Of a stretch of 64,000 nucleotides of DNA, positions 27,989 through 36,577 are shown one piece after another. Source of the DNA: Pseudoxanthomonas suwonensis (GTDB taxonomy: Bacteria > Pseudomonadota > Gammaproteobacteria > Xanthomonadales > Xanthomonadaceae); contig QFNC01000024.1 in the NCBI GenBank assembly GCA_003240695.1, positions 22,603 to 86,602 of the forward strand, read 5' to 3'. The position numbers were made by a program, and so were the translations under genes. The notes below the pieces were generated by a model. It had not been told where the DNA came from, made no database searches, and saw nothing but the letters and a program-made list of their open reading frames with translations. The first letter of the stretch is position 1. Each line of letters opens with the position of its first letter.

Positions 27989-29313
27989 CCCGATCCGCTT
28001 CCCTGCCGGCCAAGGCCGCGACCCTGCTGGCCTTCGCCTGGCTGGCCATTGCCCCGCTGCAGGCGCAGACCCTGCAACCGGTCGACCGCATCGCCGCGGT
28101 GGTGAACGAGGACGTGATCCTGCGCAGCGAACTGGATCGCGCCCTGGCCAACATCCGTGGCCAGTACGCCGGCCGCCAGCAGCAGCTGCCGCCAGATGCG
28201 GTGCTGGAGCGGCAAGTGCTGGAGCGGCTGATCGTGCTGCGCCTGCAGGTGGCGCGCGCCAACGAATCCGGCATCCGCATCAGCGACCAGGAGCTGGACT
28301 CCGCCGTGTCGCAGGTCGCCGCGCAAAACAACATGGGCATCGATCAGCTTCGCGCGCAGCTGGCGCAGGATGGCACCACGCTGGCCGATTTCCGCAATTC
28401 CGTGCGCGACGAACTGATCGTGCAGCGCCTGCGGCAGAGTTTCGCCCAGAGCCGCATCAACGTCAGCGAGGCCGAAGTGGATGCCGCACTGTCCACGCAA
28501 CCGGCCGGCGGCGGCCTGCAGTACCGGCTGGCCCACATCCTGGTGGCATTGCCGGAAAACCCCACGCCCGACCAGATCGCCACCGGACAGAAGAAGATCG
28601 ACGGCATCAAGGAGCTGATCGACAAGGGCGAGATGGACTTCGCGGCCGCGGCGGCCCGCTATTCCGACAGCCAGAACGCGCTGGACGGCGGCGACCTGGG
28701 CTGGCGCGGCATGAACGAGATTCCTACCGCATTCGCCGGTGTCATCAGCACCCTGCAGCCGGGCCAGATGATCGGTCCGACCCGCGGCCCCAGCGGCTTC
28801 CAGCTGCTGCGGCTGGTGGAGACCCGCCAGGCCGACGCTGCAGCACCCGCTACCGTTACCCAGTACCAGGGTCGCCACATCCTGATCCGCACCGGCGACG
28901 GCACGGACGATGCCGAGGCCAAGGCCCGCATCGACACCCTGCACGCCCGGCTGGCCGGCGGCGCGGACTTCGCCGAACTGGCGAAGGACGCCTCGCAGGA
29001 CACCAACACCGCCAGCCGAGGCGGCGATCTGGGTTGGTTCACTCAGGACCAGTACGGCGCCGAATTCGGCAGCCACGTGGCCGGCCTGCAGGACGGACAG
29101 CTGTCGCAGCCGTTCAAGACCACTGCCGGCTGGCACATCGTGCAGCGCCAGGCCACCCGGCAGGCGGCTGCAGCCGACGGCAACCGTCGCACGCAGGTGC
29201 GCGAAAGCATCGGCCAGCGCAAGCTGGAAGACGAATGGATGCGCTTCCTGCGCGAAATGCGCGGCGAAGCGTACGTGGACATCCGCACCGGCGACACCGC
29301 CAGCGGCGGCTGA
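27985..29313 (+). CDS. surA: Periplasmic chaperone and prolyl isomerase SurA
   Basis: The 442-residue protein escorts unfolded outer-membrane proteins across the periplasm. A signal peptide ends near PLQAQ. The N-terminal SurA domain starts LQPVDRIAAVVNEDVI. Two parvulin domains follow, recognisable by RLAHILVALPEN/GGDLGWRGMNEIP and by GRHILIRTGDG/GGDLGWFTQDQYG. It is coupled to lptD upstream (ATGA) and pdxA starts one base after its stop, the classic lptD-surA-pdxA order of gammaproteobacteria. SurA and LptD being co-transcribed fits SurA's role in LptD folding. Confidence 0.97.
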   Translation: MTRSASLPAKAATLLAFAWLAIAPLQAQTLQPVDRIAAVVNEDVILRSELDRALANIRGQYAGRQQQLPPDAVLERQVLERLIVLRLQVARANESGIRISDQELDSAVSQVAAQNNMGIDQLRAQLAQDGTTLADFRNSVRDELIVQRLRQSFAQSRINVSEAEVDAALSTQPAGGGLQYRLAHILVALPENPTPDQIATGQKKIDGIKELIDKGEMDFAAAAARYSDSQNALDGGDLGWRGMNEIPTAFAGVISTLQPGQMIGPTRGPSGFQLLRLVETRQADAAAPATVTQYQGRHILIRTGDGTDDAEAKARIDTLHARLAGGADFAELAKDASQDTNTASRGGDLGWFTQDQYGAEFGSHVAGLQDGQLSQPFKTTAGWHIVQRQATRQAAAADGNRRTQVRESIGQRKLEDEWMRFLREMRGEAYVDIRTGDTASGG

Positions 29314-29314
29314 G

Positions 29315-30271
29315 GTGACCCGGCCGCGGCTGGCGCTGGTTCCGGGTGAACCGGCCGGCGTGGGGCCGGAACTGTGCGTGCGGGCACTGCTCCGGCGGCC
29401 TGGGTTCGATGCCGAGCTGATCGTGTATGGCGATTCCGCCGTGCTGCAGCAGGCCGCCGAACGCCTGCAGCTGCCGCTTCCGCCCGATCTGCCCTGCGTG
29501 CGCCATGCCGGACCGGCGCCGACGCAATTCGGCCATCCCGATCCTGCCAACGCGCCGGCCGTGATCGCGGCGTTGCAGGCCGCCGGCCGCGATTGTCTGG
29601 CCGGCACGGTGCACGGCCTGGTCACCGGGCCCACGCACAAGGCCAGCATCAACGCCGCCGGCATCGCCTATTCCGGCACCACCGAACTGCTGGCCGGACA
29701 GGCTGGCTGCGCGGTGGTGATGCTGCTGGCCAACCCGAGCATGCGGGTGGCGCTGGCCACCACCCACCTGCCGCTGCGCGCCGTGGCCGATGCCATCGGC
29801 GTGGATGGACTCACCGGTACGCTGCGCATCCTGCACCGCGCACTGCGGCAGCAATTCGGCATCGAAAACCCGCGCGTCGCAGTCCTGGGGCTGAATCCGC
29901 ATGCCGGCGAACAGGGCGTGCTGGGCTGGGAAGAAATTCGCATCATCACCCCGGTGCTGGAAACACTGCGCAGCGAAGGCTGGCTGCTGGATGGCCCGCT
30001 GCCGGCCGATACCGCCTTCCTGCCCGCGCGCCTTGCGCAGTGCGACGCGGTGCTGGCCATGTACCACGATCAGGGTCTGCCGGTGTTGAAGCATGCCGGC
30101 TTCGAGCAGGCGGTGAACATCACCCTGGGCCTGCCCTATCCGCGCGTGGCGGTGGACCACGGCACCGCGCTGGACCTGGCCGGCAGCGGCGGCGCCGATC
30201 CATCCAGCCTGTTCGCGGCAATCGCCACCTGCGCGGGCATGGCCCGCCACCGCATGGAGACACTGCAATGA
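29315..30271 (+). CDS. pdxA: 4-hydroxythreonine-4-phosphate dehydrogenase
   Basis: This 318-residue enzyme oxidises 4-phosphohydroxy-threonine in pyridoxal phosphate synthesis. The start is GTG at 29315, one base after the surA stop. Metal-binding histidines are visible in ATTHLPLRAV, LGLNPHAGEQG and AMYHDQGLPVLK, and GTALDLAGSGGAD is intact. At residues 121-124 the sequence is G-T-T-E where many PdxA proteins read G-H-T-E, so the substrate-phosphate histidine is Thr122 here; I believe this is a lineage variant rather than damage. The stop overlaps the next gene. Confidence 0.95.
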   Translation: MTRPRLALVPGEPAGVGPELCVRALLRRPGFDAELIVYGDSAVLQQAAERLQLPLPPDLPCVRHAGPAPTQFGHPDPANAPAVIAALQAAGRDCLAGTVHGLVTGPTHKASINAAGIAYSGTTELLAGQAGCAVVMLLANPSMRVALATTHLPLRAVADAIGVDGLTGTLRILHRALRQQFGIENPRVAVLGLNPHAGEQGVLGWEEIRIITPVLETLRSEGWLLDGPLPADTAFLPARLAQCDAVLAMYHDQGLPVLKHAGFEQAVNITLGLPYPRVAVDHGTALDLAGSGGADPSSLFAAIATCAGMARHRMETLQ

Positions 30272-30612
30272 CAGCCACCACCATCGACTGGGACGATTTC
30301 GAGCGCGTGGACCTGCGCGTGGGCCGCGTGGTTGCGGCCGAACCGTTCCCGCAGGCGCGCAAGCCCGCCTACATCCTGCAGGTGGATTTCGGGCCGGATG
30401 TCGGCGTGCTGAAGTCCAGCGCGCAGATCACCGAGCACTACACGCCCGAATCGCTGATCGACCGGCTGGTGGTGGGCGTGGTGAATGTTCCGCCCAAGCA
30501 GATTGGCCCGCTGCGCTCGCAGTGCCTGATCACCGGTTTCCACGATGCCGACGGGGCCGTGCAGCTGTGCGTGCCCGATGGCGACATCGCACCCGGCACT
30601 CGCCTGCGATGA
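30268..30612 (+). CDS. CsaA-like tRNA-binding (EMAP II OB-fold) protein
   Basis: A 114-residue single OB-fold protein with the EMAP-II/Trbp111 pattern: DWDDFERVDLRVGRVV, then KSSAQITEHY and VVNVPPKQIGPLRSQCLI. Relatives such as CsaA bind tRNA or have chaperone-like activity as dimers. The family usually has ~110 residues, as here. It is placed between pdxA (ATGA overlap) and rsmA (10-base gap), an insertion into the usual surA-pdxA-rsmA order that gives it operon-level co-expression with RNA-modification genes. Confidence 0.88.
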   Translation: MTATTIDWDDFERVDLRVGRVVAAEPFPQARKPAYILQVDFGPDVGVLKSSAQITEHYTPESLIDRLVVGVVNVPPKQIGPLRSQCLITGFHDADGAVQLCVPDGDIAPGTRLR

Positions 30613-30622
30613 GTCCGCGCCG

Positions 30623-31408
30623 ATGAATCACGCCTTCCACGAACCGGCCAAGAAAAGCCTGGGCCAGCATTTCCTGCACGAACGCGGCTTCGTGGAGCGG
30701 ATCGTGCTGGCGGTCAATCCTCATCCGGGCGACGTGCTGGTGGAAATCGGTCCCGGGCAGGGCGCGATCACCTTTCCGCTGCTGCAGCGCCACGGCGCGC
30801 TGACCGCCATCGAGTTCGACCGCGACCTGCTGCAGCCACTGACCACGGCGGCGCAGCCACACGGCGCATTGACCCTGATTCACGCCAATGTGCTGGATGT
30901 CGACTTCACCGAATTGGCTGCCGGCCGCCAACTGCGGTTGGTCGGCAACCTGCCCTACAACCTGTCCTCGCCGATCCTGTTTCACGTGCTGGATCACGCC
31001 GCGGTGGTGCAGGACATGCATTTCATGCTGCAGAAGGAAGTGGTGGACCGCATGGCCGCCGGCCCGGGCAGCAAGGTGTATGGTCGGCTCAGCGTGATGC
31101 TGCAGGCCTACTGCACCGTCACCGCGCTGTTCACTGTACCACCGGGCGCGTTCCGGCCGCCGCCGAAGGTGGATTCGGCCGTGGTGCGGCTGGTGCCGCG
31201 CCATCCGGCCAGCATCGGCATCCACGATCCCGCGCGGTTTGCCGCCGTGGTGCGTGCGGCCTTCGGCCAGCGCCGCAAGACCCTGCGCAATGCGCTGCAG
31301 GCCGTGTGCGATGCCGATGCGCTGCACGCGGCCGGCATCGACCCGCAGGCCCGCGCCGAGCAACTGCCGGTGACGGATTTCGTGCACCTGGCGAACACGT
31401 TGTCCTGA
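30623..31408 (+). CDS. rsmA: 16S rRNA (adenine1518/1519-N6) dimethyltransferase RsmA (KsgA)
   Basis: A 261-residue enzyme that dimethylates two adjacent adenines near the 3' end of 16S rRNA. KKSLGQHFL opens the fold, EIGPGQGAITFPL is the SAM loop, and GNLPYNLSSPI is the catalytic NLPY motif. The C-terminal helical domain ends at the usual place. Start ATG is at 30623, ten bases after the previous stop. It is part of the lptD to apaH run. Confidence 0.96.
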   Translation: MNHAFHEPAKKSLGQHFLHERGFVERIVLAVNPHPGDVLVEIGPGQGAITFPLLQRHGALTAIEFDRDLLQPLTTAAQPHGALTLIHANVLDVDFTELAAGRQLRLVGNLPYNLSSPILFHVLDHAAVVQDMHFMLQKEVVDRMAAGPGSKVYGRLSVMLQAYCTVTALFTVPPGAFRPPPKVDSAVVRLVPRHPASIGIHDPARFAAVVRAAFGQRRKTLRNALQAVCDADALHAAGIDPQARAEQLPVTDFVHLANTLS

Positions 31409-31456
31409 TCCATCTCTATCGCGGCAGCGTTCACGCATGCTGGCTACACTGTCACC

Positions 31457-31855
31457 ATGCACACGCCCGAAGAACGCGACACCGCCGACTACACGCTGGA
31501 AATCAGCGTGGCCACCGAATTCCTGGAAGACCAGTCCGATCCGCAGGACGACCGCTACGTGTTCGCCTACACCATCCGCATCCGCAACCTGGGCAACCAG
31601 CCCGCGCAGCTGCTGAACCGGCACTGGATCATCACCGACGCCAATGGCCGGGTGGAGGAGGTGCGCGGCGAAGGCGTGGTCGGCGAACAGCCGCGGCTGG
31701 AACCGGGCGAAGACTTCACCTACACCTCCGGCGCGGTGCTGGCCACCGCAGTGGGCACCATGGAAGGCCGCTACGAGCTGGCAGGCGATGACGGCACCGT
31801 GTTCGAGGCGCCCATCCCGCCTTTCACCCTGTCGGTGCCGCGCACCCTGCATTGA
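31457..31855 (+). CDS. apaG: ApaG (CorD) protein
   Basis: A 132-residue single-domain protein of fibronectin III-like fold, linked to magnesium/cobalt phenotypes, with unproven biochemistry. FAYTIRIRNLGNQPAQLLNRHWIITDANG and GEGVVGEQPRLEPGEDFTYTSG are the family's hallmark segments, and the C terminus ends PRTLH. It lies 48 bases after rsmA and 16 bases before apaH, the same order as in Enterobacteria. Confidence 0.96.
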   Translation: MHTPEERDTADYTLEISVATEFLEDQSDPQDDRYVFAYTIRIRNLGNQPAQLLNRHWIITDANGRVEEVRGEGVVGEQPRLEPGEDFTYTSGAVLATAVGTMEGRYELAGDDGTVFEAPIPPFTLSVPRTLH

Positions 31856-31871
31856 TGAAAGGCTTGGCGGA

Positions 31872-32696
31872 ATGAGTGTCTGGGCCATCGGTGACCTGCA
31901 GGGCTGCTACGACGTCACCCAGCGGCTGTTGGACGCGATCCGCTTCGATCCGGCGCGGGATCGGCTGTGGTTCTGTGGCGACCTGGTCAACCGCGGCGGC
32001 CAGTCGCTGGAAACCCTGCGCCTGGTGCACCGCCTGCGCGACTACAGCACGGTGGTGCTGGGCAACCACGACCTGTCGCTGCTGGCCATCGGCGAGCGCA
32101 CCCGCGCCGAGCAGCAGCGGGTCAATCCCGACCTGCAGCGCATCGTGCTGGCCGACGACGCCCGCGAACTGCTGGACTGGCTGCGTGGCTGCAAGCTGGT
32201 GCATCGCGACGAACAACTCGGTTGGATGATGGTGCACGCCGGGCTGGCGCCGCAATGGACCTGCGCCATGGCCGAACGGCACGCGCGCGAGGTGGAGCAG
32301 CGCCTGCACGGCGACGGCTACCGCAAGCTGCTGAAGAACATGTACGGCGACCAGCCCGCCTGGGGGCCGCAGCTGCGCGGCAACGACCGCGACCGTGCCA
32401 TCATCAACATCATGACCCGCATGCGCTACTGCACTCCGCGCGGCCGCATCGCCTTCGACCAGAAAGGCGCGCCGGGCACGCAGCCGCCGGGGCTGTACCC
32501 GTGGTATGCGGTGCCCGGCCATGCCGCACGCGAACAGAAGATCGTGTGCGGCCACTGGAGCACGCTGGGCCTGTTCATCGGCCACGGCGTGCATGCCATC
32601 GACACCGGCGCGGTGTGGGGCGGGAAACTCACCGCGCTGCAACTGGACACGGACGAGCTGCGCGTGGTGCAGGTGCCCGGGCGGATGTCGGGTTGA
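31872..32696 (+). CDS. apaH: Symmetrical bis(5'-nucleosyl)-tetraphosphatase ApaH
   Basis: The 274-residue metallophosphatase splits Ap4A into two ADP and may act on Np4-capped RNA. The metal-binding series is complete: AIGDLQGCYD, FCGDLVNRGGQS, VVLGNHDLSLL and MMVHAGLAPQW, with the later CGHWSTLGL. Start ATG at 31872, sixteen bases after apaG. It is the last gene of the lptD-surA-pdxA-csaA-like-rsmA-apaG-apaH unit. Confidence 0.96.
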   Translation: MSVWAIGDLQGCYDVTQRLLDAIRFDPARDRLWFCGDLVNRGGQSLETLRLVHRLRDYSTVVLGNHDLSLLAIGERTRAEQQRVNPDLQRIVLADDARELLDWLRGCKLVHRDEQLGWMMVHAGLAPQWTCAMAERHAREVEQRLHGDGYRKLLKNMYGDQPAWGPQLRGNDRDRAIINIMTRMRYCTPRGRIAFDQKGAPGTQPPGLYPWYAVPGHAAREQKIVCGHWSTLGLFIGHGVHAIDTGAVWGGKLTALQLDTDELRVVQVPGRMSG

Positions 32697-32751
32697 GCAG
32701 TGCGTTCAATGCACAAGGCTGTCCGGATTCCGGTCAGCCTGCCCTGCCCGA

Positions 32752-33345
32752 TTACTCAGCCACCACCTTGCGCAGCAGCTCCGGCTTGCCTTCGATGTCC
32801 TTCACCTTGCCGTCGCTGCCGAACACCACCGTGAACGGATCGAAGCTCCACAGCCAGAAGCGCCAGTACTTGTCCTGCAGATCGGGGGTTTCGCTGGTGA
32901 TGGGATAGCCCAGCGCCATCAGCACCTGTTCCCGGGTCATGCCACGCGCGACCTTGGCCTGTTCGATCGCGTTGCGGATGCGGGCCGGTGCCTTGGCGAT
33001 TTTCGCGCGCGGATCCTCGGTCACGATGTAGCGCTTGCCGAACTCCTCGATCGACAGGTCGCGGCTATAGTCGTTGCCGATCGACTGCTTCTTGCCCAGC
33101 ACCTCGATGTTGACCCGGTTGCGGCCGAAGCTGCGGAATTTCACCGGCGACCCGAACGGGATCATGGTCTTGCCGGTTTCCTGGTAATTGGAATCGGAAA
33201 TCCAGCTGCCGTCGGTGCGCATGTTGCAGCACAGATAGCCGTCCGCAAGCGCTGCCTTGCCTGCCGCGTGCGCGGGCGCGCCGGTAGCGATGCCGGCAGC
33301 CAGCACGGCCGCCATGCCCAGTGCCCGTGTCGTTTTCGTCTTCAT
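32752..33345 (-). CDS. Exported protein with a BamE/OmlA (SmpA)-like C-terminal region
   Basis: The 197-residue protein starts at 33345 (MKTKTTRALG) with a signal peptide ending GAPAHA. A GGGGAG-rich stretch and AGGA lie just upstream of the ATG. The middle holds CCNMRTDGSW, then a charged region. The C-terminal part VARGMTREQVLMALGYPITSE, cut here at its core GMTREQVL-x-x-LG-x-P, followed by FWLWSF and VVFGSDGKV, has the SmpA/OmlA pattern of small envelope proteins. The exact role is unknown. It is convergent with apaH. Confidence 0.7.
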   Translation of the reverse strand: MKTKTTRALGMAAVLAAGIATGAPAHAAGKAALADGYLCCNMRTDGSWISDSNYQETGKTMIPFGSPVKFRSFGRNRVNIEVLGKKQSIGNDYSRDLSIEEFGKRYIVTEDPRAKIAKAPARIRNAIEQAKVARGMTREQVLMALGYPITSETPDLQDKYWRFWLWSFDPFTVVFGSDGKVKDIEGKPELLRKVVAE

Positions 33346-33461
33346 CCTGATGTCTCCCCTGTCTCGTCTGTTGGTGGTGGATACGGCATCACCGGGACGC
33401 GTTCGACATCCCTGCCGTCGGTCGATTGTAGTCCGATGCATCCTGCCGCGACAGCCGCCGC

Positions 33462-33929
33462 CTAGATCCAGCGGCCGACGGTCCGCGCATAGGCCGCATA
33501 GTGCGTGCCGAAGCTCTGCTCCAGGGCGCGTTCCTCGCGGCGGATCACCCAGTGGATGGCGATCCAGACCAGCGGCAGGAACAGCGCCGGCCAGGCGCTG
33601 TTATAGATCAACGCCAGCCCGGCATACACCAGCATCAGGCTCACGTACATCGGATTGCGCGAATACCGGTAAGGACCGGTGGTGACCAGCCGCGACGCCG
33701 GATACATCGGCATGATCGCGGTGCGCGCGATCCTGAACGCGGCGATCGACCAGACCGACAGCGCGCTGCCGGCCAGCACCACCAGCCAGCCGGCCACCAG
33801 CAGATGCCGCTGCCAGTGCGACGCCTGCGTCAGGTGCAGACCGGCGCCCGCGTGGTGCAGCAGCCAGGACAGCAGCAAAAAGGTTAGGAAGAGCGTCGGC
33901 GGCGGTAGCCGGACATTGGGATGTGGCAT
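33462..33929 (-). CDS. Isoprenylcysteine carboxyl methyltransferase (ICMT/PEMT)-family membrane protein
   Basis: A 155-residue protein with four or five hydrophobic helices. The motif TGPYRYSRNPMYVSLM and the terminal EERALEQSFGTHYAAYARTV-type segment (here EERALEQSFG, YAAYAR) are those of ICMT-like and phospholipid methyltransferases, which bind SAM in the membrane. The start is taken at 33929 (MPHPNVRLPP). In bacteria the substrate is usually unknown. It is followed on the same strand by engB upstream, 85 bases away. Confidence 0.85.
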   Translation of the reverse strand: MPHPNVRLPPPTLFLTFLLLSWLLHHAGAGLHLTQASHWQRHLLVAGWLVVLAGSALSVWSIAAFRIARTAIMPMYPASRLVTTGPYRYSRNPMYVSLMLVYAGLALIYNSAWPALFLPLVWIAIHWVIRREERALEQSFGTHYAAYARTVGRWI

Positions 33930-34013
33930 GGCGAAAAGCGGGCGGAGCAGGCGGGAATTCGTCCTGCCGGGCACGGATGGTACTGCAACGGTGCAGCGTC
34001 TGGCCGCCGTCGG

Positions 34014-34640
34014 TCAGGCGATGCCCAACCACCCGCCGATCACCGCCCGCGCCTGTTCCACCCCCTGCCGCGACGGCGCGGAGAACGTCTGCACCCCGAC
34101 CGTATCCCCGAAGCGCTGCTGCAGCTCGCGTCGCACGGCCTGCAGCGCGTTGGCCGCCGCGCCGCGCGACAGCTTGTCGGCCTTGGTCAGCAAGGCGTGC
34201 GCCGGCAGGTCGCGCTGCACGGCATAGCCCAGCATCTGCAGGTCGTAGTCCTTCAGCGGGTGACGGATGTCCATCACCACCACCAGGCCGCGCAGCGCCT
34301 GACGGGTTTCGAAATAGCTCTGGATGAAGTCCTGCCAGTGCTGCTGCAGCTCCTGCGGCACCTTGGCATAGCCGTAACCGGGCAGATCGACCAGGTAGCG
34401 GTCGGTCTGCGGCGGGACCTGGAAGTAGACCAGCTGTTGGGTGCGGCCCGGTGTTTTCGACACCCGCGCCAGCGCCTTCTGCCCGCAGATGGCATTCAGC
34501 GCGCTGGACTTGCCGGCGTTGGAGCGGCCGGCAAAGGCCACTTCATGCCCCCCATCGGCGGGCAGCTGGCGGGCGGTGTGTGCGGCCAGCAGGTAGTCGG
34601 CCTGGGCCAGCGGGTTTCGGGCAGGTGCTGCGGCAGTCAT
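34014..34640 (-). CDS. engB: Ribosome-assembly GTPase EngB (YihA/YsxC)
   Basis: A 208-residue GTPase needed for large ribosomal subunit assembly. The G1 loop is FAGRSNAGKSSALNA (~residues 36-50), G2 lies in KTPGRTQQLVYF, G3 is VDLPGYGYAK, G4 is LTKADKL and G5 is TFSAPS. The ATG at 34640 gives MTAAAPARNP. It is divergent from the cytochrome c4 gene, an arrangement common in gammaproteobacteria. Confidence 0.96.
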   Translation of the reverse strand: MTAAAPARNPLAQADYLLAAHTARQLPADGGHEVAFAGRSNAGKSSALNAICGQKALARVSKTPGRTQQLVYFQVPPQTDRYLVDLPGYGYAKVPQELQQHWQDFIQSYFETRQALRGLVVVMDIRHPLKDYDLQMLGYAVQRDLPAHALLTKADKLSRGAAANALQAVRRELQQRFGDTVGVQTFSAPSRQGVEQARAVIGGWLGIA

Positions 34641-34763
34641 CGGGATAGCTTGGCATGGATCGGCCGGGGTTTGACCGGCACGCCGCCGGCGCCGATAATT
34701 CCCGGTCACCGTGCCTGCCGGTCTGCGGCAGGTGCGCCAACCGTTCGTCCTGGAGTGCAGTGC

Positions 34764-35750
34764 ATGCGTCACGCGCGCGTTTTCGGCCTGGTCGGCCTGA
34801 CCGTCACCGCAGTGGCGGCGGTGGCCTTCGCCCAATCCACGGTCACCCCGCTGCCCGACACAGCGCCGGTGCAGACCGCGCCGCTGGACACCGCGCCGGC
34901 ACAACCGCCGCAGTGGGGCGATGCCAAGCGCGGCGCCACCCTGGCGGCGGCCTGTGCGGCCTGCCACGGTCTGGATGGCAAGGCGCTGCAACCCAACTAT
35001 CCCAATATCGGGGGGCAAGGCGAGCGCTACATCGCCGAGCAGCTGGCGCTGTTCAAGAGTGGCGAACGCAGCGCCGGCCTGGCAGCGCTGATGCGTCCTT
35101 TCGCCATCAATCTCAGCCCGCAGGACATGCGCGACCTGGGCGCACACTACGCCAATCAGCCGACCACCAGCGGCGTGGCGGACGACACCGTGATCGCCGA
35201 CGAGGCCAGCCCCTACAACGGCATGAAATTCTACGAAGCCGGCCAGCAGCTGTACCTGCGTGGCGACGTTAAGCGCGACATCCCGGCCTGCCTGGGCTGC
35301 CACGGCCCCTCCGGCGCGGGCAACCCCGGTCCGGCCTACCCGATGATCGGCGGCCAGGATTCCGGTTACGTGACCGCGCGCCTGAACAATTACCGCGCCG
35401 GCACCAGCACCTATGAAAAGGCCAACGCCAGGCATTTCGAGATCATGGCCCAGATCGCCAAGTCGCTGACCGACGCCGAAATCGCCTCGCTGGCCAGCTT
35501 CCTGCGCGGCCTGCACGACCGCGCCGACGAGGCCACGCCGGAGCAGGTCGCGGCGCTGGGTTCCCTGCCGCCGCCGCCAGCCCCGACTCCCGTCACGCCC
35601 ACGGTGGCCACGCCGTCCGCTCCGCCGGCCGCCGATGCGGCTGCAGCGCCGCCGCCTGCGGATGCGACGGCGCCTGCTGATGCCACAGTCGGCACCGCAC
35701 CGGCGGTCGCGCCAGCCACAACCCCTGCCGACCCGGCTGCCACGCGCTGA
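34764..35750 (+). CDS. Periplasmic diheme cytochrome c4
   Basis: A 328-residue exported protein with two class I cytochrome c domains. A signal peptide ends near AFAQS. Heme sites are C64-A-A-C-H68 and C176-L-G-C-H180, with candidate axial methionines in ALMRPFA and FEIMAQI. It likely carries electrons to terminal oxidases. The C-terminal ~70 residues are a Pro/Ala repeat tail not normally present in cytochrome c4, possibly a flexible tether. It is followed by two dsbA-type genes in the same direction. Confidence 0.9.
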   Translation: MRHARVFGLVGLTVTAVAAVAFAQSTVTPLPDTAPVQTAPLDTAPAQPPQWGDAKRGATLAAACAACHGLDGKALQPNYPNIGGQGERYIAEQLALFKSGERSAGLAALMRPFAINLSPQDMRDLGAHYANQPTTSGVADDTVIADEASPYNGMKFYEAGQQLYLRGDVKRDIPACLGCHGPSGAGNPGPAYPMIGGQDSGYVTARLNNYRAGTSTYEKANARHFEIMAQIAKSLTDAEIASLASFLRGLHDRADEATPEQVAALGSLPPPPAPTPVTPTVATPSAPPAADAAAAPPPADATAPADATVGTAPAVAPATTPADPAATR

Positions 35751-35850
35751 GGGCATGCTCGTTCACCGGCGCGCAGGGTTGCCATCTCGGCAAACCGGTA
35801 TGCTGAGGGGCTTGGCGGGTTGCGCCGCTTCCGCAAAAGGCATCGTGTCG

Positions 35851-36519
35851 ATGAAGGCTTCGTTCCGCCTGTTGTGCATGTTGCTGCTGGCCGTCGTGCT
35901 GATGCCGGTCGCCGCAGCTGCCGGCAAATCCGCGCCCACACCATTGCTGCCGCTGCAGGAAGGGCGGGAGTACGTCACCATCGCCGATGGACATCCCTAC
36001 GCAGCCAACCCCGGCCGGATCGAAGTGGCCGAGGTGTTCAGCTACCGCTGTCCGCATTGCGCCCATTTCGCCCCGCAGCTGGAGGCTTGGAAGCGCCGCC
36101 AGGCCAAGGACGTGCAGCTGGTCTACGTGCCGTTGGCCAGCGATCGCGACGACATGCTGTCGCGCGGCTTTCTGGTGACCAGCGACGCCAAGGCCCTGGA
36201 AAAAACCCATCTGGCCGTGTTCAAGGCGCTGCATCAGGACCAGTCGCTGCCGGGCAATCCCAGTGCCGACGAGATGGCCGATTTCCTCGCCCGGCATGGC
36301 CTGCGCCGCGCGGACACGCTGCGTGTGCTGAACCAACGTGCCTTGTCGCAGCGGCTGATGGCCGCGCGGCAGTTCGCCATGCGCAGCGGCATCGACGGCA
36401 CGCCCACGCTGATCGTGAACGGGCGCTACCGCGTGCTCGGCCAATCCAGCGTCGAGGCGACCCTGCGCGTGGTCGACGCGCTGGTCGCCCGCGAGCGCCA
36501 AGCCGCCCGCACACCGTGA
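35851..36519 (+). CDS. dsbA: Thiol:disulfide interchange protein DsbA, first copy
   Basis: A 222-residue periplasmic oxidase that introduces disulfides. A signal peptide ends near VAAAAG. The active site is C67-P-H-C70 in FSYRCPHCAHF, and the cis-proline loop is GIDGTPTLIVNG. GTG at 35845 is an alternative start two codons upstream. Forms a tandem with a second DsbA-type gene 58 bases downstream. Its active-site dipeptide P-H matches classical DsbA. Confidence 0.92.
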   Translation: MKASFRLLCMLLLAVVLMPVAAAAGKSAPTPLLPLQEGREYVTIADGHPYAANPGRIEVAEVFSYRCPHCAHFAPQLEAWKRRQAKDVQLVYVPLASDRDDMLSRGFLVTSDAKALEKTHLAVFKALHQDQSLPGNPSADEMADFLARHGLRRADTLRVLNQRALSQRLMAARQFAMRSGIDGTPTLIVNGRYRVLGQSSVEATLRVVDALVARERQAARTP

Positions 36520-36577
36520 TCCACCTGCCATTCCACCATCCCCATTCCATCGAACTCCGCAATCAGGACTCCGCCCC

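Noticed and set aside
24922..28200. Long plus-strand frame upstream of and fused to surA
   Set aside because: It is out of frame with lptD; the surA signal peptide and ATG at 27985 define the true start.
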